From the NCBI GenBank assembly GCA_030789695.1, contig CM061142.1, forward strand, positions 797,929,258 through 797,993,257: a stretch of DNA of 64,000 nt, given 5' to 3'. Both the position numbers and the translations under genes were made by a program. Under the pieces are notes generated by a model. That model was not told the origin of the DNA, made no database searches, and saw only the letters and a program-made list of their open reading frames with translations. Shown here piece after piece: positions 1 to 11,618 of this stretch. Positions within the stretch are counted from its first letter, which is position 1; every line of letters starts with the position of its first letter. The DNA is from Scilla litardierei (Eukaryota; Streptophyta; Magnoliopsida; Asparagales; Asparagaceae).

Positions 1-1099
1 TGTTTCTTATAAAATCCATAAGCAAATATATTTCACCTTTCGGAATTAATTAAGCCAACAGTGAAGGAGCAAATTTCTTCACTAAATTTGTCCGATGATC
101 GGGGTGAAAATTCCATAAAATGCTATTTTAATTTACTATTTTTGTCGAACAATGAAATTTACTTTATGCTATAAATGATTAAAGATTAAAAAGAAGCATC
201 CATTGTAATATCCTAACTATACCTAAAACCGACCCGTTTCTGAACTTAATAAAGAATAAGAGGTCTCAACCCGGACCAAAATCCGGATCCGAATTTATTA
301 ACGGGTTCGGCTTCGAACGTGGGATAAAGCTGATCCGAATCAGATCCGTTTACGCCGACAGTGAAGGGGACGGAAGGACCTTGTGAGGTCACGTGAGTTA
401 AACTGGGAGCTTTCCAACCTTACGGGGTGGGCCCCACTCTCACAAGGTGCACCAAGTACCAATCACGCGACGGTTGCATCGTGCACGCTCAAATAAGAAG
501 AAGAGGATTGCTAAATCCACCGGAAAGCCGGTGTAGGGAGGTGACAGCATCCAAAATTAGACAAAAAACAATCAAATAAAAGGTAACATCGTTCACTCTC
601 TCTCTTATTTGCTTTCTTTTTAGGAAAGAAGTCCCCTCCTTGCACCGAATGAATCGGTGTAGACAGTCCGTGCCTAAGAAGAAAGCCTATTATCATTGCC
701 TTCGCAAAGCTGCACCTTGGTACCAAAAAGAAGGCTCCCAAGTCTACATGCCTCCCTTCAATCCTGGACGGCATTCGTGCCTTCAAACTTGGGGCTGAAG
801 GGGGAATGCAAGGGGGCCTGAACCAGGGTTCTTAGCTGTTTCATGGACGGTTGATTGCGTTGTAAACATTGTCGGCAACAGCGAGAAAGAGGACGTCTTC
901 CTTTTGTCGGCCCTTTTTTGGGTTAGATTTTTCTATATTAGACAACTTGGTGCATGGATAAAACATAGTTTGAAATGTTAAATCATATCTCTTAGGTCAT
1001 TTATTTGTTATTAGTGGCACAATGGGTTTTTTGGTAATGTTGAATATTATGTCATATATTATGTTGAACTTAATTTTCAACATTTGAGATCAGGTTTTG
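1..1099. other. unassigned flank, no gene recognised
   Basis: I recognise no gene here. The first 350 bases are AT-rich. Bases 360-480 contain GC-richer promoter-like words such as CACGTGAG. A pyrimidine tract ending in TTTAGGAAAG near 600-635 resembles a 3' splice site. A 91-codon ORF on the minus strand (786-511) matches no family I know and has low-complexity ends. The stretch could be an old host-gene fragment or an undetected repeat. Confidence 0.3.
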
Positions 1100-1845
1100 A
1101 AGTAGTTTCATGATCTTGATCGTATTGCAGTTATTGGTCTTAAGACGTCGTCTTAGCTGTTGACTATAGCTGTCAAAGCCGTTGGGAGTGGTTATCTGCT
1201 AAAGAATTGTTGCAGTGTCTGTTTGGATTGAGTTTCTATATTCTGTCAGAGGCGGTTGTTGAAGGTTGTTGGGTTTCGCTCAAAAATTTGGTTATTACTG
1301 TTGTGGCAGTTGAGGCGAAAAACAACCACATTTCCTAGCCTGGCTTTACTTGTTACGGACGGCCAATCTTCTGAGATTTGATTGGATTTACCTTCTTTAA
1401 CAGCTCAATATGTTGACGGGGGCATTTTACAAAAGGTGACAGGAGATTGGCGGCTAGGGTTACGACTTGAATGATAGCTTTTGCGAAAGCTACGAGGAGC
1501 TCCGGGAGGAGGCTGACTACTACAGAGGTATGTGATCAAAGGAGTTGATTTTTGTCAGTTTTGCATGGGGATCTTCCACGCAAGGGGATCTTGCACAAAT
1601 TACTGCATGGGGTTGATTGAGATCACCCCTAGCGGTTTCTATTGAGGGGGAGTTTGTTTCCCCTAATATATCGTAGTATTGGTGACTGTAATTATCAATA
1701 TTTTAGTGAAATAATTTGATTTTCTGGGCGAGGCTCCGCAGATGTAGGTGTGCGCACCGAACTGCGTTACCAATGCCTTTGTGTCATCTTGTGTTCTTTA
1801 TTGTTCCGGTGTGTTTAGTTGTTTAAGCTTGCGTACTAAATTTCA
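1100..1845 (+). repeat. 3' part of a 5' LTR (SIRE-type Copia), left end unresolved
   Basis: This sequence sits immediately upstream of a plant Copia primer-binding site and a SIRE-type gag, so it should be the end of the 5' LTR. It ends in CA at 1845. I could not find the matching 3' LTR, because the downstream end of the element is lost, so the left boundary is a guess. The tract TTGAGGGGGAGT near 1641 could be a polypurine-like relic. Confidence 0.45.
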
Positions 1846-1847
1846 AT

Positions 1848-1859
1848 TGGTATCAGAGC
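1848..1859 (+). promoter_or_regulatory. primer-binding site of the + strand SIRE element
   Basis: TGGTATCAGAGC, two bases after the LTR end CA, is the standard plant Copia primer site complementary to the 3' end of initiator tRNA-Met. Confidence 0.9.
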
Positions 1860-1921
1860 AGGTCATCCGTGTTACTTTGTTTGTCAAAGGGGGTGTCATT
1901 CTGCTGTTTGGTACGTCAACC

Positions 1922-3466
1922 ATGAATACAAATGAAGGAGCTTCTGTGACTCGGCCTCCGCTACTTACTGGTACTAACTACACGTACTGGAAGTCTCGGA
2001 TGCGCGCGTTTATAAAGTCTCTTGATGAGAAGACTTGGGTGGCTATTATAGAAGGATGGACTCCTCCAATTGAAGACGACAAAGAAGGAAATGAATACCT
2101 AAAGCCGGCTAAAGACTGGAGTCCCGAAGAAGAACGTGCGACACTGGGAAATTCGAAGGCTATGAAATACTATCTTTACTGCAGTAGATGAAGAGCAGTT
2201 CAAATTAATCTCTACATGTGAGTATGCAAAGGAAGCGTGGGACATCCTTCAAAATATTCATGAAGGGACAAGTACTATAAGAGCTTCTAAACTTCAAATA
2301 CTCGCCTCTCAATTTGAAAATCTTAGAATGAATGATGATGAATCTGTGGCTGAATTCAATGGAAGATTACGTGATATAGCAAATCAGGCATTTCAATTGG
2401 GGATGAAGTACTCCCAAAAGAAGTTAGTAGAGAAAACTTTGAGATCTCTACCTGACAAATTTTCGGCAAAGATTGCAGCTATTGAAGATGTAATGAACAC
2501 ATCCAATATGAGATTGGATGAACTAATGGGGTCTCTTCAGACCTACGAAATGAATTTGAAGCAAAATAAAAGGGAAAAAGGAGTGGCTCTAAAGGTGGAA
2601 GCTACTGAAGTATCACAAACAGGAAATGACACTGAGCTTGAAGATGACATTGCCTTGTTAACTAAAAACTTTAGCAAGATGATGAGAAAGATCAGTAATA
2701 TGGGCCAGAATTTCAGAAATGTCAACAAGGAAGTGCGTCCAGTCCCCACACTGCAGGAAAGGATGTCAGCTGCCCTATACAGAAGTATGAATCTAAGAGT
2801 AAAGGCAAAGGAATACAGTGCAGAGAGTGTGAGGGTTTTGGTCATATACAAGCCGAATGTGCAAATACTCTCAAGAAACAAAAAAGAAAATATCTAGCCA
2901 GTTTCTGGAGTGATGATGAGTCCGAAGGAAGTGCTTGAGATGAGGATATCATCAGCAATTACGTGGCATTTACTGCCATTCTGAATGATCAACCTAATTG
3001 TGACATCTCTAGTCATGTTGGATCAAGTGTTGCTACAACGTGTACAACATTGGAGAATAAACTTGAAAATGTCAAAAAAAAAGTTATAACATATAGTGCA
3101 ACATCTAACAGTGAATCTAGTTCAGATGTGGGTGATGATGAGGAAGTTGATGAAGTTGATATCCGGTCTGCTTACCAAACTATGTTCACAAATTGGATGA
3201 AGATTTGTGAGATCAATAAATCTTTGAAGAAAGAAAATGTTAGACTGAAAGGAGAAAAGGATGAGGTTAGTGCTCAACTATTAAAGACCGAGCTCAACTT
3301 CAAAAATCTTGAAAGCCAACTCAGGAGAACTCTTCTTAGAGCAGAGAAGGTAGAAAGCATCCTCAACAAATGGAACTCCGGAAAGGCAAAGCTTGATGGC
3401 ATACTGATCATGGAAAAAGTATCTGGAGATCGTACAGGCGTAGGGTACAATAGAGGAGGCTACCTT
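1922..3466 (+). pseudogene. gag: SIRE-type Copia gag, broken
   Basis: This is the capsid/nucleocapsid part of a SIRE polyprotein. The start at ATG 1922 opens with a typical Copia gag N-terminus (PPLLTGTNYTYWKSRM). The frame shifts between about 2150 and 2190 and continues from 2328 with the UBN2-like capsid segment (DESVAEFNGRLRDIANQ). It shifts again near 2780, after which a zinc knuckle of form C-x2-C-x4-H-x4-C is readable at 2819-2860. A TGA lies at 2937-2939. A further 500 bases encode a charged, Leu/Glu/Lys-rich, coiled-coil-like spacer (KKENVRLKGEKDEVSAQL) usual between the SIRE knuckle and protease. The reading frame is cut at 3466 by the nested element and resumes at 23420. Confidence 0.88.
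3462..3466. repeat. target-site duplication ACCTT, left copy
   Basis: ACCTT directly precedes the TG of the LTR at 3467 and recurs directly after the LTR end at 23415-23419. It proves a single insertion event into SIRE coding sequence. Confidence 0.93.
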
Positions 3467-5925
3467 TGTAGGAGGATATATGCCCATAAGGCAATTTATC
3501 CTAGGTATACGTCTTGTTAATATAATATATGGTGTTCATTACCCTAAGTATGAATTCGTTTAAATAATATACTTAGATAATGTCCATAGACTTAAAGTTG
3601 GGTCCTTACTATCCAGATAAGATCTCGATTATGAGTAGTAAGCGACCGTATAGAAACTTGAGTCTTAAACGGCTCGTGGTCATAGATGTGTCGAGAACTG
3701 GATATCGGCACATCGGACAAACCACTGTGTCTTAGTCTTACCTTAGGGTAATGATGATCTCATAGTCATTCGACTTGGTGAAGTCGGAGACAAGACACAG
3801 GTGCTCATTGGAGAATGAGTTCACTGAACGACCAACATAGAGTTATTATATGGTTAAACTTTAACTAAACTGTCTATAATAACTCTAAGGTGATGTTAGG
3901 TAAGCTGGTCCTTAAGACCTAAAGTCATTTGTACAAACCTGTAAGTAAACGGTGTCGCTTAGACCTATGATCTAGCTTCGAGGCTAGGCTTGCTGAAAGA
4001 TCCTAGGTTGGGTTGCACCTGAAGCTCTCGAGGCGAGTAGATGACTAAGATGGGATTCGTCTCTTCCGTTAAAGGGAAGTTAGTGTCACAGGCTCAGTAT
4101 GGTCTTTGTGTTAATCCTCGGCTGGGGTATGTTGTAAGATGTATAACGTGAATACAACAAAGACCGCCGTATACTGACCAATGTTGTCTAATGGGGTTGA
4201 TAGTAAACCATACCCTAGGCCAACAGAGACACAGTCTTGACGAAGGGACTATAGCTAACAGTATTCATCACTGGCACAGCCAAAGTGAACCCAACAATAC
4301 TTTGTCAATGGGTCGATCACGTTATGATGATTCTGAAACAGGGACGACAACTATTGCTCGTGGTGACCATCGTCTAGGGGTTCTGAGCCCCAACCTATAG
4401 TAAGGTCAGGCTGTAGGGTCTCACACCGATTAGCGTTCGTTTCTTAGTAATAGGAAGATTAATAAGAAAAATTCATTTGATGAAATAGAATAGTTAAATG
4501 TTCACAAGCCAGCTGTGAGACTAAGTCGTAGATGCAATAGAGACAATGTTGCATTTGATGCAAACAAAGATTAAATGTGTCATAAATTGGTTACGACAAT
4601 AATTTTAGGAATAAATCCATTAGAAAGGGTTACCTGGTTGACGAGATCGTCCCGGTCTAAACACAGGTCCAAACCGCGTCCAAATCGGAGCTCAAACGAG
4701 CCGAGAAATGCAAAAATAGTCCGAGACAAAGTGGGTTAGAACCACTTAGGCTTACGGGCCCATCCGCGAAACAGGCACCCGCCCGCTACTGAGTGGGCAC
4801 GGCCCGTTGGTTGCAACGGGTGCGTGCCCACTGCAGCAACGGGCGCAGCCCGCTGGTTGCAGCGGGCCAGCGCCTGCTGCACAGCGGGCACGGTCTGCTG
4901 CAGTTGCGGGCGTACGCCCGCTGCCCTGCAGGCTGGTGCGTCGCCCTCCTTGCCTTGTGCGGGCGTGCCCGCTAAGCCTAGCGAGCGCGCCCACAACTTA
5001 AGTTAAAAATATGGTTTTTGAAACCCCTTTTGACGGCTACGAAAATTGATTTTTTGCCCCACTTTGGGCAATTGTTTGAGGGGTCAAACGAAGTCAAAAT
5101 TCATCGTCGTTCGTTCCTACGCGTTCACCATTCGAAGCCCTTCGAATTGATAGCTTGTTTGGTGTCTAAAGTTTAATGGATAAAGAGAATTAATTCGTTG
5201 AAGTTGGCTTTTATGAAAGGCTTACTAAAACTTCAATTAAGCTAAATTAGCTTAATTAATTTCTCTTCAATTTGTCTTTTGTCCTACATTGCTCACAACA
5301 AAAGGAGGGATGCCGACTCCCTACATAAATAGGGGTGCACTCTCTTCGTTGAAAGATGCACCAAGTCCTTGATCGAGTAGCTCCCGATTTTAGAGCAAGC
5401 TTGATCTACGACTATCTATTCTCTCTATCTCTTCTTCCTATTCTCTTGACTAGTCCTAGCAAGACTACGAAGGGGGTTTGGATTTGGATCCAGACGTCTA
5501 AGATGCGGGTCTACTCAAGTGAAACCTGCTACCGCGTGTGATCGGCTTGGAGGCGTGAGTCGGCTCGGGCAGATCAGTTCGAGTGTGCGAGGCCGCTCGG
5601 GTGGATCGAGTCAAGGCGGTTCAGCTAAGAGGAGCGTCAGAAGACGGTGCGGTACATCTTGCCTGCCTCAGGGTCGAGATTTCGGGTATGTTCTCTAAGT
5701 AATTTTAGTGTACTTTAATTTCATCGCAGTAGGATAGATCCCTCTTGGGGTGGTCAGATCCACCCCAAGTTGGCATAGATCGGGCTAGGTTCTGGCTCCC
5801 TCAGGGCCTAGCTAAATTGTTTAGCTAGATAGTTTTTATTTTCCGCTGCGCTTTATGCCTCTGTGGTCCGTCCGACTTAGGACGGACACATATCCGAGCT
5901 CTGAGGGTCTGCCAAAACCCATACA
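3467..5925 (+). repeat. 5' LTR of the gag-only Copia
   Basis: Direct repeat of 20967-23414. It includes a GC-rich minisatellite-like block at about 4750-4990 built on GCCCGCTG/CAGCGGGC words. The expected TATA box at 5322-5331 reads TACATAAATA, whereas the 3' copy has TATATAAATA. The 5' promoter may thus be weakened. Confidence 0.93.
5322..5331 (+). promoter_or_regulatory. degenerate TATA box in the 5' LTR
   Basis: TACATAAATA lies at the same place as TATATAAATA in the 3' LTR (22813-22822), so one T to C change disrupts the core box. Confidence 0.6.
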
Positions 5926-5926
5926 G

Positions 5927-5938
5927 TGGTATCAGAGC
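5927..5938 (+). promoter_or_regulatory. primer-binding site of the gag-only Copia
   Basis: TGGTATCAGAGC begins one base after the 5' LTR, complementary to initiator tRNA-Met as in most plant Copia elements. Confidence 0.92.
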
Positions 5939-6553
5939 CTCGTTATGCTTGTAGATCTATATTTGCGACGATTTTAAATTCTTTAAATTGATTGTTTTGA
6001 ACATACGGATATTTTAAATTTATGCTAAAATTTGTTTTTGTGTTTCAAAAATTGTTATGCAACATGAAAAATTTTTTGGGGACGTTTTAAATTTTATGCG
6101 ATAAATTTAATAAGTCAAATGCCTTTTAAAATTTTATTTTATGAGATAAAATAATTTTAGTAAGGATTTAAAAGTTTTAAAGTTTATGTAACATTAAGGA
6201 AAAATTTTATTTCATGAGATGATATTGAAAATTTATTTCTTTTAGTTACATAAAGGTTGGAAAATTTTAAAACTTTATCAGAAATCTTTAAAAACAATTT
6301 CAAATGATTTTAAAAATGTTTTTAAAATGTTTTAATGAATATGTAAAATAAAGAAAAATTTTATTCCCATGAGATGGAATTATAAATTTATTTCTTTTAA
6401 TTACATATGGGTTTCAAGATTATTTTATGCGATTTTTTAATCTTAGAAATGTATCGTTAAAATTTTTAAAGCTTAGGTTTGAATTTAAAATTATTTGATA
6501 ATTTTATGAAACCGAGTTGTATGTGATAAAAATGATTCAAGCTTTAATATTTT
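5939..6553 (+). other. AT-rich leader of the gag-only Copia, non-coding
   Basis: About 600 bases of AT-rich leader with no open frame. It contains two imperfect copies of a segment built on AAAATTTTATTYCATGAGATG (near 6200 and 6355). The leader is interrupted at 6559 and resumes at 9401. Confidence 0.6.
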
Positions 6554-6558
6554 AGTTC
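6554..6558. repeat. target-site duplication AGTTC, left copy
   Basis: AGTTC precedes the LTR at 6559 and follows the LTR end at 9401-9405. Confidence 0.9.
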
Positions 6559-6687
6559 TGTTATGAATAGGAGTCATTGGGCCTATTAGGTATCCACCCA
6601 CATGAGTTACCCATATGAATACTATATAAAGGAGGCTAGGGGTTTCCTAGCCTCAACCTTCTCCAAACCTGTGTTTACTTCACAACA
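6559..6687 (+). repeat. 5' LTR of the short Copia (129 bp)
   Basis: Paired with 9272-9400. Contains TATATAAA at 6623-6630, giving a short promoter within the LTR. Confidence 0.9.
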
Positions 6688-6703
6688 CGTTATCAGCACG
6701 ACG
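6688..6703 (+). promoter_or_regulatory. probable primer-binding site of the short Copia
   Basis: CGTTATCAGCACGACG directly follows the LTR. It differs from the usual TGGTATCAGAGC. I know this word from short-LTR plant Copia elements but will not name the tRNA. Confidence 0.6.
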
Positions 6704-8028
6704 CAATGGCAAACCAATATCAGACCAGAAGTTCTGATAAGAGCCATAATGTTTTTGCAAACATGAATGTGTATTAACTTATGCCATATAAAAATTCATA
6801 CATATCTAGTCTAAACGACGAAATTCAAATTGATCATTTAAAAAGTAAATACAAATGACCTGATTATAATCAGACAGACAATTTAAATATTGTCAAAACT
6901 TTCACATCCCTGCTACTAAAAATCCAGCTAGGATTGACATACCAAATATAATGGATGCAATCCACCAGTAGCAGAAGTGGATGTCCTTAAGAGATGAGAG
7001 GACATACCACTAGGCTCCAAAGAGAGAAATCTACTCCTGGAGACCGAAAAAGCAATACCACCACAGGAAAGTGAGCTAAAATCCAGAACCTTATTGCAAC
7101 TTGGTTGCTAAGGACCCATTCTGGATCTGTCCATATTCTTTACCCGTCCCAAAACCTTCACTTCTTCAATGCGTCGTGAAGGAGACACCTCTGGGAGAAA
7201 TCAAATGATTATAGCACGTACGGGGTGAGTTTTGGGCAAGAAAGAACACATTTTGTCAACAAATTCTCTCATATTTCACGTTGCCAGTTAAATATAAAAT
7301 ATCGATTCCACAACTCTGCTTTGCCTGAAGCAAAGATAGTGATTTGGCCAAATTATAATAATGTGGAATGAGTCAATAATAAGGTGAGCTGGACTCACTT
7401 ATGAAATATGAGGTGTACGGACCTGAAGTCCTGATATCAAAAATGATATCAAATCCTGTGGGATAACTGAGTATTGTAGGAGAATTATAATAAAATTGTT
7501 AGCTATAAGCATTTTAATTTGCTATAGCTTTAGAGGTATAAATCGCTCAAACCAGGAAGTAATCAAGTAAGATAAGCTGAACTCACTTACAAGATGAATC
7601 TGATACATCGACTGGTTTATGTCAAGGCGTAACCCAATGAATGGCAAAAAGAGGGAATTTTTGGTTGATGTTGCTATTGGATGTGACAACATTACCGATA
7701 TAAAATTTCTTCAACTGCATGTATAAATTTTTTCTTTACTTTCCTTTCTTTTTGGGACATATATTAACAATATGATTAAAGGAAAGACAACCTAGACAGA
7801 GATCCTTAAAGGACTCATACTAAAAGGTTGTTATTTGCACCTCTTAAAAATAGTATTATTCTTAAGAGAGAAAATTAAAAGAATTGAGATTATTTTAATA
7901 ACTCAAAATATTATCGGATCTCCTGAAGAGAAAATACCGAAATATCTGTTAAAGCATATCTATCAAATATGATATGATATGATATGAAAGTCCTAGCTAG
8001 GCATAAATTCTTGGCTTACAGAATAAAA

Positions 8029-8223
8029 CATCCTGAAGATGAACTATCATCCTGAAGATGCCATTAATCATCCTGAAGATGAACAATCATCCTCAAGATG
8101 AACTATCATCCTGAAGATGACATTAATCATCCTGAAGATGAACTATCATCCTGAAGATGAACTATTATCCTGGAAATGAACTATTATCCTGAAGATGACA
8201 TTAATTAATCATCCCGAAGATGA
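8029..8223 (+). repeat. tandem repeat of CATCCTGAAGATGA inside the short Copia
   Basis: About nine imperfect copies of a CATCCTGAAGATGAAC-type unit spaced by 19-27 bases. It has no convincing coding sense and probably arose by slippage in the decayed internal region. Confidence 0.75.
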
Positions 8224-9260
8224 AAATTTCATACAATGACGATTGATGAAGAAACATTAAAATCATTATCCACTAAATACACCTATTTGGTTGTATGGAT
8301 ATACATTAAAGACCCCTTTTCCGTTAGCTGGAAGAGGAAAAGAATATACAAGGTCCAGAAGTACCTTAAGTGTCTTTGGAACACTCTTTTACCTAGGTCA
8401 ACTGCATGCGTCTCTTTTGAGCATTAGCAGTATAGTTATTAACCATGTACAATGCAGCGCCTGTAGCGCACCACTGGAACAGAGATATGTAGCTTCTGCG
8501 CTATCTCCAAGGGTCGAGGAAAAATCCTACATGTTAAATGTATTTGCATATGCAGGTTACAGATCATCGTGATGAATAGTATAAAAGGGACGTCCACCTC
8601 CTGAAGACCTACACAGAATCCTCCCAAATCTACATCCTTCCACCATCCCGAGAAGCTCATCACCCAAGGAGCAGTTCAAGAACATACAAAGCCAGGTCCT
8701 GAAGTACCTCGCAGACAATGACGATTGAGACGTGGAGCTGTCTACCAAGTTCGTATCGCTCCTTTAGTTTCAGCTACTGACTTATATGAGTGAAATTTGT
8801 ATAGATGAGTGAAGTTTATACTTTACATTTGCTTTTGGAATGTTGTAGATAAGATGGATGTATAGACGCATAGGAAATTAATGTACAGATGCATAGGATA
8901 TCTGCAAGCCTGAAGCTTGATCAGATAAGGGGGAGTCAACTGTAGAGTTGTACTCTTTTTCCTTGGCTAGTGGTTTTTCCCACAGGGTTTTCCATAGTCA
9001 AGGTTTTAATGAGGCAACCACATTGACTCTGGATCCAGAAGTATCCACCCCTCGACACATCCCCAAATCAGGGGAAGTTATGGAGTGCTGTACTATTTTC
9101 CCTCGCTATCGGTTTTTTCCCACAGGGTTTTCCATAGCTAATGGTTTTTAACGAGGCAGTTATCCTTAACTTGGATCTAGAAGTATCCACCCTTTAAGAT
9201 ACTCAGTAATACTAATGAATCATTCAGTATTCATAAAGTCGAGTATACCATGTTGGTTGG

Positions 9261-9271
9261 ATAAAGGGAAG
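9261..9271 (+). promoter_or_regulatory. polypurine tract of the short Copia
   Basis: ATAAAGGGAAG abuts the 3' LTR, the expected place for plus-strand priming. Confidence 0.6.
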
Positions 9272-9400
9272 TGTTATGAATAGGACCCATTGGGCCTATT
9301 GGGTATCCACTCACATGAGTTACCCATATGAATACTATATAAAGGAGGCTAGGGGTTTCCTAGCCTCAACCTTCTCCAAACATGTGTTTACTTCACAACA
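9272..9400 (+). repeat. 3' LTR of the short Copia (129 bp)
   Basis: Direct repeat of 6559-6687 with the same TG/CA ends and TATATAAA at 9336-9343. Followed by AGTTC. Confidence 0.9.
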
Positions 9401-9405
9401 AGTTC

Positions 9406-10737
9406 TTTAAATTTAAATGTTAAATTTTAGATTTGCATGTTATTTAATTATGTAGATAATTTTAACTTGCAAGTTCTTATTGTATGTCACTTTAATTGAA
9501 CCTTTAATTTATGCGATTAAATTAGTTGGTTTATGTTTTAATGGACATGATGAATAAAGTATTCATGAACCCTTTAGGTTAGCCATTAACTGATTAAAAC
9601 TTTATAAGATAAAATTTTAATAACCAGTGACATGCTACGTTTTAATAAACAAAAACAACATCGAAACCTAATACCAGATTAGGGTAGTCCCTTTTGATTG
9701 ACAATCATTATCATAAATTGTTTAAATGATGATTATCATTAAATGACTAATTTTGTAAAATGTTGTAATTGTTTTATTAAAATCCTAATAAGATTGGGGT
9801 AGTACGATGAACATAAGAACCTTGTAGTTGATAAGGATCTAATAAAAATTGTTCAACAAATCCATAAAATTTCGAATTTTAGGATCAACTAGTTGATAAG
9901 GATTAACTAGTATTAATTAAAAGCCATTTAGTTAATGGATGAACATAGAATTGATGAACCTCATTTAATGGATCATGATGTCGGTCAATGTGCTTGACTA
10001 AGTTTACTGGACCACCCTAGCTAGTCTAGGGGCCGAGTGGTCCTAGCTTAGTCAATTCCCTGGCCGCGTCCGCTGGACCGCAAGGAGTCGAATCATGACT
10101 GTGTAAGTCCATCGACTATACCTAAGTCAAATACGATAATAATCTTGTTCAAGATAAATCGTAGCCCTCCTTGTTTTAGGAGTTGGCAACTGTTAGACCC
10201 GTGTTACGGTTGTTGAGCTACACTCCAGCTGTAACATGGTAACCTTATAGAAACCGATTTCTTGATAAACATCTTGACCTGACCCAAACCGTCGTGTCGT
10301 GCATACACTGAGCACCGGCGTAAGTCTAACCAAAGATGTAGTCTAAGACCTGACCCAAATCGACGGGTCGTGCATACACCGAGCGTCGAGGCAAGTCGGG
10401 CTAGACATGAAAACAAGGGTCGACTAGGCTAGCCATTGTGATTTGGATGAGCACACGCATGATCACAAATGACTAGAGGTAAAAATCGATAGGGAATCAT
10501 ATTTAATATGATTGACGATGAGTTCGTCTACCGACTGCAGAGTCGGACAACTTGTTGAGATACACTCAAGGTTGTCAGACTCAGGGTAGTCGAATCCCAC
10601 TCCAACAAATGTTATTATGTAATAATCTGTTTATTGTCATGGATTTAATAAATTTAGTGGGAGAATATAGTTTTATTAAAAACCATTGAAACTATACAAC
10701 GAACATATACTGACTAAAGTGTCTACTAAATTGCAGA
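9406..10737 (+). other. continuation of the gag-only Copia leader
   Basis: Non-coding. It holds two copies of a segment with CGTGCATACACYGAGC (near 10295 and 10370) and several TTGATAAGGAT words. No frame long enough to support a protein was seen before the gag ATG at 10738. Confidence 0.55.
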
Positions 10738-11565
10738 ATGGATTCGGGTCTTAAGTATATGATAGAGAAGAATGTGCTCGATGGAACAAACTATAAGGAT
10801 CGGCTTAGAAACATTAAGTTAGTTCTTTCTCTAGCCGGGATTGGATACGTGCTGTTCGAGGATCCTCCAGAGAAGCCTGACTACGATGCGACCTACGAGG
10901 AAAAGGAAGCCTATAAGCTATACCAGAGCGATGCAGAGAAGACCAGGTGCCTTACTCTGGCTTCAATGAATAACGAACTGCAGAGGAAGCATGAACATTT
11001 GGATGTTCAAAGCATGCTTCTGAATGCACAAGAGTTATATAGCAAGCGGTCCAGAGCTGCCAAGTTTGAAGCCACGAGCAACCTCTGGGGCACAAAGATG
11101 GAGACAGGGCCAGTACAAGATCTTGTCATTAAGATGATCGAGTACGTGGAAGACACCGCCTAGTTGGGTTTTGTCCTGGACAATGAGATGTCCATAGACA
11201 TCATCCTTAAGTCTTTGACCCCAGCCTTCAAGCCTTTCATTATTGGTTTCATAATGAACAGTAATGAAACGGATCTTCCTGGTCTCCTCAACATGCTTAG
11301 GTAGTTTGAGAAAATTGAGAAGAAATCGACTGCATTGGTTGTTGGCTCTGCTTCTTCAGACCAGCCGAAAGGCAAGGGTAAGAAGAGGCAGGTCCCACAA
11401 CCTGCCAAGGTGAAGCAGGGGAAGAAAAAGACGAACGGGGCCCCGTCAAAATCTGAGTACTTCCACTGCCATAAGATGGGACATTGGAAGAGAAACTGCA
11501 AGGTTTACCTTGCAGAAAAGAAGAAGGGGCATACTGATGCCTCTACCTCAGGTACAACAAATTAA
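10738..11565 (+). pseudogene. gag: Copia gag of the large-LTR element, two in-frame stops
   Basis: A single frame from ATG 10738 to TAA 11563-11565 is interrupted by TAG at 11161-11163 and another TAG near 11302. The N-terminus (MDSGLKYMIEKNVLDGTNYK) and the mid part (VQDLVIKMIEYVED) are the retrotransposon gag domain. The C-terminus is basic (KGKGKKRQVPQ) and leads into a zinc knuckle whose first Cys is Tyr (YFHCHKMGHWKRNC), so the CCHC site is incomplete. A normal Copia polyprotein would continue into protease. Here the frame ends at TAA and the following 50 bases up to the next insertion are non-coding, as is all DNA after it. The element therefore had gag alone, or lost pol before the inner element landed. 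Confidence 0.85.
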
Positions 11566-11613
11566 ATTCAATAAAGCATAATTATTTCCATAAATTCTTT
11601 ATCACATAGTATG

Positions 11614-11618
11614 AGATA
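11614..11618. repeat. target-site duplication AGATA, left copy
   Basis: AGATA precedes the LTR at 11619 and follows the LTR end at 19755-19759. Confidence 0.92.

Larger units (their letters stand above)
6559..9400 (+). mobile_element. short Copia-type LTR retrotransposon, degenerate or non-autonomous
   Basis: Two 129-bp LTRs (TGTTATGAATAG...CACAACA) enclose 2.58 kb and are flanked by AGTTC. The LTRs differ at five positions by eye. The base string just inside the 5' LTR (CGTTATCAGCACGA) is the primer-site type I associate with Ale/Retrofit-like Copia. The tail sequence around 8930-9170, with repeated ACTCTTTTTCCYT and TTTTCCCACAGGGTTTTCC blocks, is likewise typical of the 3' end of such elements. 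No gag or pol domain is readable, so it is a decayed internal deletion or a non-autonomous derivative. Confidence 0.88.

Noticed and set aside
511..786. Minus-strand 91-codon ORF near the left edge as a host gene
   Set aside because: No recognisable domain, and the opposite strand has equally open short frames and splice-like words; not enough to call a gene.
1848..1859. Part of a tRNA gene
   Set aside because: The word is the retrotransposon primer site; no cloverleaf can be drawn around it. The same holds for 5927 and 38848.
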